Assembly: GCA_965222535.1 (NCBI GenBank)
Contig: OZ244957.1
Span: 1,550,001-1,614,000 of the forward strand
Direction of reading: 5' to 3'
Source: G965222535 sp965222535
GTDB lineage: Bacteria; Pseudomonadota; Gammaproteobacteria; HK1
DNA: 64,000 nucleotides
Shown here: in pieces, positions 17,992 to 27,198 of the stretch
Numbering within the stretch: position 1 is the first letter of the stretch
Layout: each line of letters begins with the position of its first letter
Program-made: the position numbers and the translations under genes
The notes under the pieces: model-generated
What the model saw: the letters and a program-made list of their open reading frames with translations, nothing else
Database searches by the model: none
Told to the model about the DNA's origin: nothing

Positions 17992-19515
17992 ATGTTAAGA
18001 CGGGACTTATTAAAAGTGCTGGGAGCCGCGAGCCTATCAACCATTGGTGGCACGGTGCCCTATTCAGCACTGGCCAATACGTCCACTAACTGTGTTGAGA
18101 GCGAGCGTGCAACTTTACAACGCGCCTTTCGAAGCAGTTTTGACGGGGTGGCAGAGACACTGGGCCCCACTCACATAAAATTCGACGCACCATTACCACA
18201 AGGACTGACCGGCACCTTTTATCGCAACGGGCCGGCGCGGATGCAACGAGGCGATACACAATACAAGCACTGGTTTGACGGCGACGGAATGATACAGTCG
18301 TTCGCGATTTCGGCAGACAGACTGACCCATCGGGCCAAAATGGTACGCACCAGCCGCTATGTTGCCGAAGAAAAAGCCGGGCGATTTTTGTGGAGTGGTT
18401 TTGGTACCGCCTTCGCAGATGGGTTGTCAGTAAAAAAACCCGACGACGTAAACGTTGCCAATATTTCCGTGCTACCCGTCGGGGATGAATTGCTGGCCCT
18501 TTGGGAAGCGGGCTCTGCATGGGAAATCGATCCAGATACACTGGAAACCACCGGCAGGAAAGTGCTATCACCCGACACTGACGGTGTACCCTTTTCAGCT
18601 CACCCCCGCGTGGACCCCGGTGGGCGAATCTGGAATTTTGGCTATTTGAGCGGTAGCGATAAACTGGTTTTATATGATCTGTCTCCAGCCGGCAAGCTTA
18701 ACAGAGCCACCGTCATCGATGCACCCAATACTAATATGGTGCACGACTTCGCCGTTACAGAGCGCTACCTCGTGTTTGCACTGATGCCGATCACCTATAC
18801 TCCAATGGAGTCAAATAGTGCTAACGCATTTGCCGACCTACTCGGCTGGGACGCGAATGGAACGGTGGATATACTGCTGATCGATAAACAACAGTTAACG
18901 ATTGCGCACCGATTTGAACTGCCCCCTTTTTTTGCCTTCCACTTTGGCAACGCCTGGCAAGACGGGAATCAGATAAGGCTCGAAACCGCCGTCGCGCCAC
19001 CATGGGATGAACTCAATGAAACGATTATGCGAGCCACGATGGGGCACCCTCAAAAGGATACATTCGACGAACCACCGGCGCTGGACATCATACTGAATCT
19101 GAAGACCGCTACCGCGAGTGTTGAGCAACTACCACACGCTGGAGCGGAGTTTCCGGTATACGACAACCGCTTTACCGGGTTAAAGACTTCGCGACTGGTC
19201 ATGTTAGCGCGTAGCGAGCAAATGCCGCCGGAAGTATTTGGTTTTAACCGCGTGCAGTCATTTAATCGAAAAACAGATCAGCTTCAGGCCTTTGACTATG
19301 GTCCCCACACAATTGCAGAGGAGCATGTATTTGTTGCCAAATCCGGGGCCACAGAAGGTGAAGGCTGGCTTATAGGGACAAGTTTCAACTGGAAAACCCG
19401 TCGCACTACTTTAACAATACTCGACGCAAGCCATTTGGAAGACGGGGCCATAGCCAGTGCAACATTACCCTACCACTTGCCATTGGGCTTGCATGGGAAA
19501 TTCGTTGAAAGCTGA
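17992..19515 (+). CDS. Carotenoid cleavage oxygenase (RPE65 family)
   Basis: A 507-residue non-haem iron dioxygenase of the seven-bladed propeller family that splits carotenoids or related alkenes. The four iron-binding histidines can be picked out in their usual settings: SAHPRVDP, VHDFAVTE, FAFHFGNAW and GLHGKFV near the C-terminus. GTFYRNGPARMQ and HWFDGDGMI are the classic N-terminal signatures. The protein begins MLRRDLLKVLGAASLSTIGG, a twin-arginine signal peptide, so it is probably folded in the cytoplasm and exported. Its end overlaps the start of a sensor kinase gene, suggesting co-transcription. The substrate is not evident. Confidence 0.9.
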   Translation: MLRRDLLKVLGAASLSTIGGTVPYSALANTSTNCVESERATLQRAFRSSFDGVAETLGPTHIKFDAPLPQGLTGTFYRNGPARMQRGDTQYKHWFDGDGMIQSFAISADRLTHRAKMVRTSRYVAEEKAGRFLWSGFGTAFADGLSVKKPDDVNVANISVLPVGDELLALWEAGSAWEIDPDTLETTGRKVLSPDTDGVPFSAHPRVDPGGRIWNFGYLSGSDKLVLYDLSPAGKLNRATVIDAPNTNMVHDFAVTERYLVFALMPITYTPMESNSANAFADLLGWDANGTVDILLIDKQQLTIAHRFELPPFFAFHFGNAWQDGNQIRLETAVAPPWDELNETIMRATMGHPQKDTFDEPPALDIILNLKTATASVEQLPHAGAEFPVYDNRFTGLKTSRLVMLARSEQMPPEVFGFNRVQSFNRKTDQLQAFDYGPHTIAEEHVFVAKSGATEGEGWLIGTSFNWKTRRTTLTILDASHLEDGAIASATLPYHLPLGLHGKFVES

Positions 19516-20719
19516 GACCCATGAATGGCTGCGGACACTGCAACCTCAGAAGTTGTTCAGCGCAAGGGCACTTATTGTTCTGCTAATTAACTCGCTAATC
19601 TGCACCGGGGTGGCAGTTGCTCTGTGGCTCATCGTGCCAGGGCTTACCAGACACAGTTTGCTTAACAGTTGGGTGTTTGCGCAGTGTATTGGCCAGTCTA
19701 TTTGCCTACTCTATTTGTTGACTGGCCAATTTGTGCGCTCAAGTCTGATCAGCTATCCACAACTCATTATTCTGTCTCACCCGGCGATCGTATTGTCTGG
19801 ATTTTTAATCGGTAGCTCGCTTGGCAAGTTCTTCCTGAACGTGCCACACGGAATATGGGTTGACCGACAAACTATAATTGCCTCACTGTCAATTACGATA
19901 CTGGTTTCAGTAGCCTCAACCTGGTTTTATTCCACTCGTGAACAGCTAGCATCCCTAAAACTGGCAGTGGCTCAAGAGGCCGCACAAGCATCACAAGCGC
20001 GGCTGGCAATGTTGCGCGCGCAGCTTGAGCCACACATGCTTTTTAACACGCTGGCCAACCTTCGCACACTGATGGGGGTGGACCCGCAGCGCGCCCAGTT
20101 GATGCTGGATCAACTGATAGAATTTCTGCGTGCTACCCTCGATAGCTCCCAAACCACCCACAATACCCTCCAGGCTGAATTCAACACCTTGCAAAACTAC
20201 CTCTCCCTGATGCAAGTCAGGCTAGGTAATCGATTGACTTTTACCCTCGATCTACCCTCGCAACTGGCCCTATGCCAGGTGCCGACCCTGTTACTCCAGC
20301 CACTGGTAGAGAATGCCATTGTGCACGGAATAGAGCCCTCTATTGATGGCGGCTCTATTTCGGTGCAAGCACGTATGCTCGATGATGACAGTTGCCAAAA
20401 TGCCGTGTCCGTCGAATACAGTATGGCGAATGACGGCACACTACTGGAGTTAAAAGTCATTGACACGGGCATCGGCATGAAGACGGATAATGTCCAGTCC
20501 GCCAACGGATTTGGTTTGCACAGTTTGCGCGCGCGTCTTCCTGAACTTGCAAATAGGGGTCACCAGCATGATCACTATTTACAAATAGAATCTCCACCGG
20601 CTAATTTGCCTTCAGGCACGGCGGTAACAATAATAGTGCCTTTCTCACCAGCCTTATCATTCACTCTTGGGAACCTCGAAAAATGGCAATGGGATGGGGG
20701 TTTGGGGGGAGGGACATGA
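19493..20719 (+). CDS. LytS-type sensor histidine kinase, C-terminus replaced by repeat sequence
   Basis: A membrane-bound kinase of the His_kinase (PF06580) type that pairs with LytTR regulators. Several membrane segments fill residues ~25-145, then a short coiled region leads to the phospho-acceptor block AQLEPHMLFNTLANLRTLMG (His181 from this start). The ATP-binding part has LLLQPLVENAIVHGIEP and VIDTGIGM plus GFGLHSLRARL. The start at 19493 overlaps the carotenoid oxygenase end; a start at 19457 is also open. The last ~19 residues (FTLGNLEKWQWDGGLGGGT) and the stop codon are encoded by a family B repeat, so the native C-terminus was probably lost. The kinase core is intact. Confidence 0.88.
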   Translation: MGNSLKAETHEWLRTLQPQKLFSARALIVLLINSLICTGVAVALWLIVPGLTRHSLLNSWVFAQCIGQSICLLYLLTGQFVRSSLISYPQLIILSHPAIVLSGFLIGSSLGKFFLNVPHGIWVDRQTIIASLSITILVSVASTWFYSTREQLASLKLAVAQEAAQASQARLAMLRAQLEPHMLFNTLANLRTLMGVDPQRAQLMLDQLIEFLRATLDSSQTTHNTLQAEFNTLQNYLSLMQVRLGNRLTFTLDLPSQLALCQVPTLLLQPLVENAIVHGIEPSIDGGSISVQARMLDDDSCQNAVSVEYSMANDGTLLELKVIDTGIGMKTDNVQSANGFGLHSLRARLPELANRGHQHDHYLQIESPPANLPSGTAVTIIVPFSPALSFTLGNLEKWQWDGGLGGGT

Positions 20720-20822
20720 GCACCTGTATCGTAATCCGTTGATTTATAACCCTTTCCCCAATAGACAAGCCCCGCAGGGTATCCCGAAAAGCTAGCGAAG
20801 CTGGTTTTTCGAGGTACCCTCC
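20669..20822 (+). repeat. Family B repeat, copy 3, between kinase and regulator
   Basis: A full copy: GGAACCTCGAAAAATGG, G-run, 'CCTGTATCGTAATCCGTTG', TTATAACCCTTTCCCCAATA, GACAAGCCCCGCAGG, then the hairpin CGAAAAGCTAGCGAAGCTGG/TTTTTCGAGG. It overlaps the kinase 3' end by about 50 bp and fills the space before the response regulator. Confidence 0.85.
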
Positions 20823-20833
20823 TGTTACAGCCA

Positions 20834-21685
20834 ATGCCAATGGCAGCCAGAGCCATGCCTGAATCAATATCCACAGATACTTACACACCGATTGCACTGA
20901 TAGCCGACGACGAACCTCTGCTACTTAACGCACTGGCTGCAGAGCTTGCGCGGGCCTGGCCGGAACTGAAAATCGTCCACACGGTTGAAAACGGAACACG
21001 CGCCATTGAACAGTTACTTTCCAACCCGGTTGATATCGCGTTTCTGGATATTCGCATGCCAGGTGCCACTGGCATTGAAGTGGTGCAGGAGATCGTTGAA
21101 GAATGGCCCGACTCAAGCATCATTATCCCGCCGCTTGTTGTGTTTGCTACCGCTTATGGTGACTACGCCGTTGATGCGTTCGACCTTTCTGCGATCGACT
21201 ATATCCTGAAACCCTTTACATCAACTCGCCTGGATCAAACTGTAGAACGGCTAAAAAAGCACCTTGAAGACAGAAGCAACAGCCAATCGATCGAGGTGCT
21301 TGGTGAGCGATTTAAAACCCTGCTTGATAACAGCACCCGCGATACAGCGGAGCAGGACTTTTTGCAACACATACGAGCCAGCGTCGGTGACACCGTACAT
21401 ATTATCCCGATAGACGATGTGGTTTTGTTTCAGGCATCCGATAAATATGTAGAGGTGCACACGGTCGATCAGCAGCAACTATTGATACGCGAGTCACTGC
21501 GAGATTTGCTGCCAAAGCTCAATCGCTCCCGTTTCGTACAGGTTCATCGTAGCAGTATCGTCAATCTTGGATTTGTTGCTGCAGCCACTCGAAGAGAGAA
21601 TGGACAGTTAACTCTGTGTCTTAAACACAGTGAACAGCAGCCGGTTGTTAGTCGACTGTATCGTCATTTATTTCAGGCGATGTAG
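20834..21685 (+). CDS. LytTR-family response regulator
   Basis: The partner of the preceding kinase. The receiver domain holds the acidic pocket (IADDEP) and the phospho-acceptor Asp72 (FLDIRMPGATG), then FATAYGDYAVDAF and DYILKPFT (Thr/Tyr and Lys switch residues). The C-terminal LytTR DNA-binding domain reads DTVHIIPIDDVVLFQASDKY, VHTVDQQQLLIRESLRDLL and FVQVHRSSIVN. The first ATG at 20834 lies just after the repeat; ATG at 20855 (MPESISTDTYTPI) is an alternative start. Targets are unknown; the closest candidates are the carotenoid oxygenase and DUF2141 genes upstream. Confidence 0.9.
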   Translation: MPMAARAMPESISTDTYTPIALIADDEPLLLNALAAELARAWPELKIVHTVENGTRAIEQLLSNPVDIAFLDIRMPGATGIEVVQEIVEEWPDSSIIIPPLVVFATAYGDYAVDAFDLSAIDYILKPFTSTRLDQTVERLKKHLEDRSNSQSIEVLGERFKTLLDNSTRDTAEQDFLQHIRASVGDTVHIIPIDDVVLFQASDKYVEVHTVDQQQLLIRESLRDLLPKLNRSRFVQVHRSSIVNLGFVAAATRRENGQLTLCLKHSEQQPVVSRLYRHLFQAM

Positions 21686-21833
21686 AGGACTTACAATCTC
21701 AAGCGGGCCGCTAATCTTCAAAAAGAATGTTAGGCGCTGACGGGATAAGTGCGTCCACAATAGGGAAATTGAACCGAAAATGGCTGGTTTTAACCGTTGA
21801 TTTCCAACCAATGAGGGCATCACTGCCTCTTTT

Positions 21834-22010
21834 GTACTCCCTTCCCCAAAACCCCTAACCCCAGCATCTCCTGTGCTTTCGGCTCGACGCCGTGCAGGGC
21901 CGAGGGCAGGTGAAGGCTCTGGCATAGTGGAAGGCGGGGGCTCTGGCATGGCTTCGGGCGGGGGCTCTGGGATTAGCGTACGGCGCGCCGCTAGGCGCTC
22001 CTGATTAAAA
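21834..22010 (+). repeat. Family A-related repeat block in the gap before fdxA
   Basis: The tail of family A comes first (CCCTAACCCCAGCATCTCCT, then CTCGACGCCGTGCAGGGCCG), followed by 'GGGCTCTGG' repeats and a core variant CGCCGCTAGGCGCTCC with ATTAAAAA after it. The order is rearranged relative to copies 1 and 2. The rest of 21686-22098 has no gene that I can support. Confidence 0.65.
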
Positions 22011-22098
22011 ATAGAAATAACGCATTTTTACTTTTATGCTGAACGCTGATCTTCTATGCTAACGCCTATCCTGTTACACTTTTCTCAAGGAGCGCTCC

Positions 22099-22422
22099 AT
22101 GACCTTTGTTGTTATTGACAGCTGCATCAAATGTAAATACACCGATTGCGTTGAGGTATGCCCGGTGGATTGCTTCCACGAGGGGCCTAACATGTTAGTG
22201 ATCGATCCCGAAGAGTGTATCGACTGCACCTTGTGCGAGCCGGAATGCCCGATCAACGCTATCCTCTCGGAAGATGAACTGGAAGCAGATCAGCACCATT
22301 TCATCGAGCTCAACGCTGAACTGGCGCAGCAATGGCCGGTACTCACCGAAAAGAAAGACGCGCCGACAGATGCCAGCGATTGGGAAGGGGTGGCGGATAA
22401 GCTCCAGTATCTGGAGCGTTGA
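22099..22422 (+). CDS. fdxA: Seven-iron ferredoxin FdxA
   Basis: A 107-residue ferredoxin carrying one [3Fe-4S] and one [4Fe-4S] cluster, a soluble electron carrier. The cysteines are in FdxA positions: Cys9, Cys17, Cys21 and Cys25 in CIKCKYTDCVEVCPVDCF, and Cys40, 43, 46 and 50 in ECIDCTLCEPECPINAI. The C-terminal extension (WPVLTEKKDAPTDASDWEGV) is typical of the gamma/alphaproteobacterial FdxA type. AAGGAGCG precedes the start. No obvious redox partner lies beside it. Confidence 0.94.
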   Translation: MTFVVIDSCIKCKYTDCVEVCPVDCFHEGPNMLVIDPEECIDCTLCEPECPINAILSEDELEADQHHFIELNAELAQQWPVLTEKKDAPTDASDWEGVADKLQYLER

Positions 22423-22705
22423 TCATGGGATACGCGCCAGCCGCCATCATCATCTTGCCAACTGATCGCGGTGTGTCAGCAGCATGTCCACTGACGCCCT
22501 CCGCACGGCGGCGGCGCGGCGCGATTTGAGCGCATTGCTTATTGTTGCTTCAGTACTTACAGGCATACAACAGCCCTCCGATGGCGCAACCAGCGTAAAG
22601 CCCTGTTGCCATCAGCAGGCGGCATCTGGCTTGGCGCTTGCGCCGCGCAAGATTGTGCCCCTGCCCCCACTTTGACCAACAACTAGCCATGGAGTCGCAC
22701 AGCCG

Positions 22706-23596
22706 ATGAAGCTTAGCTTGCCTCGCCGTGGGATTTCCCTGTGGTGGCGCAGCGAGCAAGGTCTCAGCGTATTACTCATCAGCCCGGCGCTGTTGTATGC
22801 GATTGCGTTGCTGGCGTTCCCGTTGCTGATGGTGTTTGCCTTCAGCTTCTGGACCGAGAATTATCTTGAAATTGACCGTACGCTAACACTGAAGAACTAT
22901 ATTGCGGTATGGACCGAGCCGATCTACCGCGTACTGATGGGGCGCTCGATAATAATCGCTCTTAGCGCAACCTGCATCACGCTTATCCTCGCCTATCCCA
23001 TTGCCTATTATGTTTCGTTCCATGTCACTAGCAACAAAGGGCTATGGTTATTACTGATCACGATTCCATTTTGGACCAGCTACCTGCTACGGGTATTCTT
23101 ATGGAAAGTGATCCTCGGCTACAACGGCGTACTCAACAGCTCACTGCAATGGCTTGGGATCATCGAACAACCGCTGACGTTTATTCTTTACAACGCCAAT
23201 GCGGTGGTGATTACCCTAGCTCATGCGTGGGCGCCATTCGCCATCCTGCCGATTTATGTCGCACTGGAGAGGATTGACCGCCGTCTGCTTGAAGCGGCTA
23301 CCGATCTGGGTGATGGGCCAGTGAGGCGCTTTCTGCGCATTACCCTGCCGCTGTCCATGGCTGGCGTGATCGCCGCCTTTCTGATCGTCTTCATTCCGAC
23401 CATAGGCGACTATGTGACCCCACGCTTAGTGGGCGGTACCGACGGCCTGATGATCGCCAACATCGTGCAAGTGCAATTTGGCAAGGCGAATAACAAGCCG
23501 CTTGGAGCGGCGCTTGCGATCACCTCGATCGCGCTGGTGACTTTAATCTCGATGCTCGTGGTATGGCTGAATAAACGCTATGTCAAAGGGCAATAG
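22706..23596 (+). CDS. potB: Polyamine ABC transporter permease, PotB-like
   Basis: A 296-residue inner-membrane permease with six predicted membrane segments. The cytoplasmic EAA loop that docks the ATPase is EAATDLGDGPVRRFLRITLP. FWTSYLLRVFLWKVIL is a signature of PotB/PotH proteins. It is the first of three genes with tight spacing (2 bases to potC, then an ATGA overlap to potA). No PotD-type binding protein gene is in the window; it may be elsewhere. Polyamine specificity is inferred from family likeness. The 283-bp gap upstream of it (22423-22705) shows nothing I can name. Confidence 0.85.
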   Translation: MKLSLPRRGISLWWRSEQGLSVLLISPALLYAIALLAFPLLMVFAFSFWTENYLEIDRTLTLKNYIAVWTEPIYRVLMGRSIIIALSATCITLILAYPIAYYVSFHVTSNKGLWLLLITIPFWTSYLLRVFLWKVILGYNGVLNSSLQWLGIIEQPLTFILYNANAVVITLAHAWAPFAILPIYVALERIDRRLLEAATDLGDGPVRRFLRITLPLSMAGVIAAFLIVFIPTIGDYVTPRLVGGTDGLMIANIVQVQFGKANNKPLGAALAITSIALVTLISMLVVWLNKRYVKGQ

Positions 23597-23598
23597 CC

Positions 23599-24426
23599 AT
23601 GGATAGCACGATTGCCCGCAGGCCATCAAAACTGCGGTTCTACGCCTATGCTTATCTGATCTTCTTGTATGCGCCGGTGCTGCTGCTGCCGGTTTTCTCC
23701 TTCAACAACAGCCCGATCATCAGCTTTCCACTCAAAGGATTTACGCTGCACTGGTTTTACGTCCTGACCGCCAATCAGACCCTGCTCATAGCGCTGAAAA
23801 ACAGTTTGTACATTGCTTCTGCGACGGCGCTTATCAGCACCATGCTGGGGGTGCTTGCCGCCCGGGCGTTATCCCGCGGCGTGCTCTTCGGGCAGCGTCC
23901 GATCACCGGGTTTGTCATGCTGCCGCTGTTCTTACCTGAGATCATCATTGCGGTATCGATCCTGGTGGTATTGCTGCAATTGGGGTTCAATCTGTCGTTG
24001 TGGAGCGTGGTCCTTGGTCATGTGCTGATCTGCATCCCGTTTTCCATTGTGGTGCTACTATCTGCTTTTCGTGGACTCGATCAATCCTTGGAAGAAGCCT
24101 CAATGGATTTAGGCGTGGGACGGATGCAGACTTTCTTGCGTGTTACCTTGCCATTGGTGCTGCCTGGCATCGTTTCCAGCCTCCTGATCACGTTCACCTT
24201 GTCGTTGGATGAATTTATTATCGCTTTCTTTCTGACTGGCACCGAGCCGACGTTGCCGGTATATATCTGGAGCCAACTGCGTTTCCCAGCCAAGCTGCCG
24301 AGCATCATGGCTTTGGGCACGATCCTGCTGCTCTTTTCATTAATCATGCTACTGCTGGCCGAAAGGTTCCGCCGCCGCTCGGCGGCGCGCACCGGCACCG
24401 CCAGCGCGCCTACAGGGATGATATGA
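23599..24426 (+). CDS. potC: Polyamine ABC transporter permease, PotC-like
   Basis: The second permease, 275 residues, with six membrane segments. The EAA loop is EEASMDLGVGRMQTFLRVTL followed by PLVLPGI. LYAPVLLLPVFSFNNS near the start and SLDEFIIAFFLTG near the end are typical PotC/PotI features. Its stop overlaps the ATPase start (ATGA at 24423-24426), indicating coupled translation. Confidence 0.87.
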   Translation: MDSTIARRPSKLRFYAYAYLIFLYAPVLLLPVFSFNNSPIISFPLKGFTLHWFYVLTANQTLLIALKNSLYIASATALISTMLGVLAARALSRGVLFGQRPITGFVMLPLFLPEIIIAVSILVVLLQLGFNLSLWSVVLGHVLICIPFSIVVLLSAFRGLDQSLEEASMDLGVGRMQTFLRVTLPLVLPGIVSSLLITFTLSLDEFIIAFFLTGTEPTLPVYIWSQLRFPAKLPSIMALGTILLLFSLIMLLLAERFRRRSAARTGTASAPTGMI

Positions 24427-25553
24427 CCGCCGCCGCCCTCGCTGCCAACGACCACAGTCGCCCGGTGCCAGCGCCGATCATCGAAATTCGCGGGGTACAT
24501 AAGTTGTTCGGCGACGTGGAGGTGATCAAAGGCATTGACTTTGATGTCAACCAAGGTGAATTTCTCTCTTTGCTGGGTGCCTCGGGTTGCGGCAAAACCA
24601 CGCTACTGCGTCTGATAGGCGGTTTTGAGGAACCCTCCAAGGGGACTATTGCGATCGCTGGCAAGCCGATGGCCGGGATTTCCGCCAACCACCGCCCTAC
24701 CAATATGGTATTCCAAAGCTATGCCATCTTTCCTCATCTGAACGTCGGCGACAACGTAGGCTATGGCTTGCGCGCGAAAAAACCAAGCCGCAGCGCATAC
24801 CAACGGCAGATCAAGGATGCCCTGGAGATGGTTAGCCTGGATGGCTACCAAAACCGCGCCGCCCATGAATTGTCAGGCGGGCAGCGCCAGCGGGTCGCCT
24901 TGGCGCGCGCCTTGATCATGCACCCTGAAGTGCTGCTGCTGGATGAACCGCTATCCGCACTCGACCGCAAGCTGCGCGAAAACATGCAGATAGAGTTGCG
25001 CCGACTGCAACGGGCGGTAGGTATCACCTTTATTTTGGTAACCCATGATCAGGAAGAAGCGCTGATCATGTCTGATCGTGTGGCGGTGATGCACGATGGT
25101 CAGATTGAACAGTTGACGACACCGCAGGAGCTCTATTGCCGTCCGATCAATAAACGTGTTGCGACCTTTATCGGTACGATGAACTTATTCAATGGCCGGG
25201 TTATCTCCGCTGATTCAGACACCGTATCGATCGACGCAGCACCCTTTGGGCAGGTTACCCTACCGCGTGCGCAATGCAATACCATCAAAGTGAGCGGGGC
25301 GGTGGTTGTCGGCGTACGCCCCGAAATGTTCAGCGTTTTGATCGATCCCGAGGATCGGGCCGAGCAAGAAACTAAGGCGACCGTAACCAATGCTTGCTAC
25401 TATGGTGATATGACCTATTATAATCTCCGCCTTGCGGGGTTTGATGGTAATACGGTGATTGTATCGATGCGCAACACCGCTGGACGGCGCATCTTGCAGC
25501 CTGGAGAGCACGCCCGCATTGGTTGGGGCAATGAATCGCTGATCGTACTCTAG
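24423..25553 (+). CDS. potA: Polyamine ABC transporter ATPase, PotA-like
   Basis: The energising subunit, 376 residues. It has Walker A LGASGCGKTT, signature LSGGQRQRVALARAL, Walker B VLLLDEPLSALD, and the switch histidine in LVTHDQEEA. The C-terminal third is a TOBE-type regulatory domain (VVGVRPEMFSVL, ARIGWGNESLIVL). With the two permeases it completes an importer for putrescine- or spermidine-like polyamines. Other polyamine-type genes in the window (PuuB-like oxidase, class III aminotransferase) are far away and not in this operon. Confidence 0.9.
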   Translation: MTAAALAANDHSRPVPAPIIEIRGVHKLFGDVEVIKGIDFDVNQGEFLSLLGASGCGKTTLLRLIGGFEEPSKGTIAIAGKPMAGISANHRPTNMVFQSYAIFPHLNVGDNVGYGLRAKKPSRSAYQRQIKDALEMVSLDGYQNRAAHELSGGQRQRVALARALIMHPEVLLLDEPLSALDRKLRENMQIELRRLQRAVGITFILVTHDQEEALIMSDRVAVMHDGQIEQLTTPQELYCRPINKRVATFIGTMNLFNGRVISADSDTVSIDAAPFGQVTLPRAQCNTIKVSGAVVVGVRPEMFSVLIDPEDRAEQETKATVTNACYYGDMTYYNLRLAGFDGNTVIVSMRNTAGRRILQPGEHARIGWGNESLIVL

Positions 25554-25603
25554 CGGTATCGCCCTCTTACGGGATAAACTACTGATGGACGAACGGTCAT
25601 ATG

Positions 25604-25769
25604 AGGGTGCCTTGAAAAACCAGCGTCGCCAGCTTTTCGAAGCACCCTCCTAGTGTTATATTGGGGGAAGGGTATATTAATCCATAACTGATAGGGGCTT
25701 ACGAAAATTGCTTATCGCACCCCTTTCCCCGAACCCCCATGCCATTTCAGGGTTTTTCGAGGTTCCCTT
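25604..25769. repeat. Family B hairpin plus reverse family B element
   Basis: A hairpin (GGTGCCTTGAAAAACCAGCG / CAGCTTTTCGAAGCACC) lies just downstream of potA and could act as its terminator. It is followed by a reverse-oriented body: ATTGGGGGAAGGGTATATTA, a C-rich run and GGGTTTTTCGAGGTTCCC. Together they fill most of the 335-bp gap before dnaN. Confidence 0.75.
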
Positions 25770-25888
25770 GAGGCTACACCGACTTTAAACACCCACAGGA
25801 CATGCTTGCAAGCAACCACCGCTTTTGGCGTTGCTTGGCGCGCCGCCATGATGGGTGCAGTTAAAACCACACATTTTGAGATGAGCTT

Positions 25889-27013
25889 ATGCGATTTAAG
25901 ATCGACCGGGAAAAGTTACTAAATCTGCTGCAGACCGTGCAAGGCGCTGTTGCTGTAGAGCGCCGCCTGCCGAAGCCGATATTGTCCAATCTTTTACTCA
26001 CAGTAAAAGACAACACGCTGGCCATTACGGCCACTGATCTGGAAGCTGAGATTATCGCTTGGACCACTATCAACGATGTATCGCAAGAAGGAACGACGAC
26101 CGTATCGGCGCGCAGAATGATAGACATTGCACGCTTGTCGCCAGAAAACACGCCGATTGACTTTGCCTTGGAAAACGACCGGCTGCTGATCCGATTTGGT
26201 CGCAGCCGATACAATCTGAGCACTTTGCCGGCAGACGATTTCCCGACCACCAGCACCATAACTGACCAGCAGACGGTGCAATGCCCGGCAGCCGTACTCA
26301 AGCAGTTGCTCCAGTTGGTCCAGTTCTCGATGGCGCAGGAAGCCGCTAGGCCGGCGCTGATGGGGACCTTAATCGAGCTCAACCCAGGGAAAATAAAAAC
26401 CGTAGCCACCGATGGTCACCGCTTGGCATTGGCTGAACACTCGCTGCAATGCGATGTCAGCGAGCAGCACCAGATCACCGTGCCGCGCAAACCGATCACC
26501 ACTTTGAATCGGTTGCTGAGCAACAGCGATGCAATGGTCAATATCGATATTGGATCAAACGTGGCGCGATTTAATCTCGATCATGCGGTGCTCACCAGCA
26601 AACTCATTGACGGCGCTTTTCCCGATTATGAGGACGCTATTCCGGATATCAGTACAAGCAATCATAAGCTCAATATCAACCGCGAGGACTTGCGCACGGC
26701 ATTGAACCGCATCTCGGTCATGTTCGGCGATGCCAACCGTAGCGTCAGACTGTCACTGGCGGAAGAAGACACCCCTTTACTGTCCCTGTCCGCTGAAGAC
26801 ATTCAGGCCGGCGATGCGCAAGAGGAATTGGATGTTGCCTATTCAGGTCTGCCGATACAGATTAACTTTAACGTCACTTACCTGATTGACATCCTTTCAA
26901 CACTCTCCCAAGAAACCGTTGAGCTGATATTTTCAGACGCTTATAAGGGCTGCCTTATGCGCCCACAAGACAGCGCTGGATGCCTCTTTGTGGTGATGCC
27001 GATCCGCACCTAA
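25889..27013 (+). CDS. dnaN: DNA polymerase III beta sliding clamp
   Basis: The ring-shaped processivity clamp, 374 residues, with three repeats of the clamp fold. It begins MRFKIDREKLLNLLQTVQGA and ends LFVVMPIRT, close to the standard MPMR ending. TVATDGHRLALAE and the YLIDIL...LIFSDAYKGCL region are diagnostic. It is not next to dnaA, recF or gyrB, its usual neighbours; potA lies upstream and cobT downstream, so the classical replication-origin cluster is broken up in this genome. Confidence 0.94.
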   Translation: MRFKIDREKLLNLLQTVQGAVAVERRLPKPILSNLLLTVKDNTLAITATDLEAEIIAWTTINDVSQEGTTTVSARRMIDIARLSPENTPIDFALENDRLLIRFGRSRYNLSTLPADDFPTTSTITDQQTVQCPAAVLKQLLQLVQFSMAQEAARPALMGTLIELNPGKIKTVATDGHRLALAEHSLQCDVSEQHQITVPRKPITTLNRLLSNSDAMVNIDIGSNVARFNLDHAVLTSKLIDGAFPDYEDAIPDISTSNHKLNINREDLRTALNRISVMFGDANRSVRLSLAEEDTPLLSLSAEDIQAGDAQEELDVAYSGLPIQINFNVTYLIDILSTLSQETVELIFSDAYKGCLMRPQDSAGCLFVVMPIRT

Positions 27014-27198
27014 CATGCCCATGGTCGTGGCATCGCATCGCTGACAAATCAACAAAGAAGCCTGTATTCACAGCCACATTCAGATTCGCTGCTGCTGCGC
27101 TCACCAGCAGCGTAGCGCTGCGCTGCCACCTACGGTTACGCAGCCCGCTTGCCGACTATCGAAAGCGGTGCGCTGCTTGAATTCAGGATTAAAAACAG

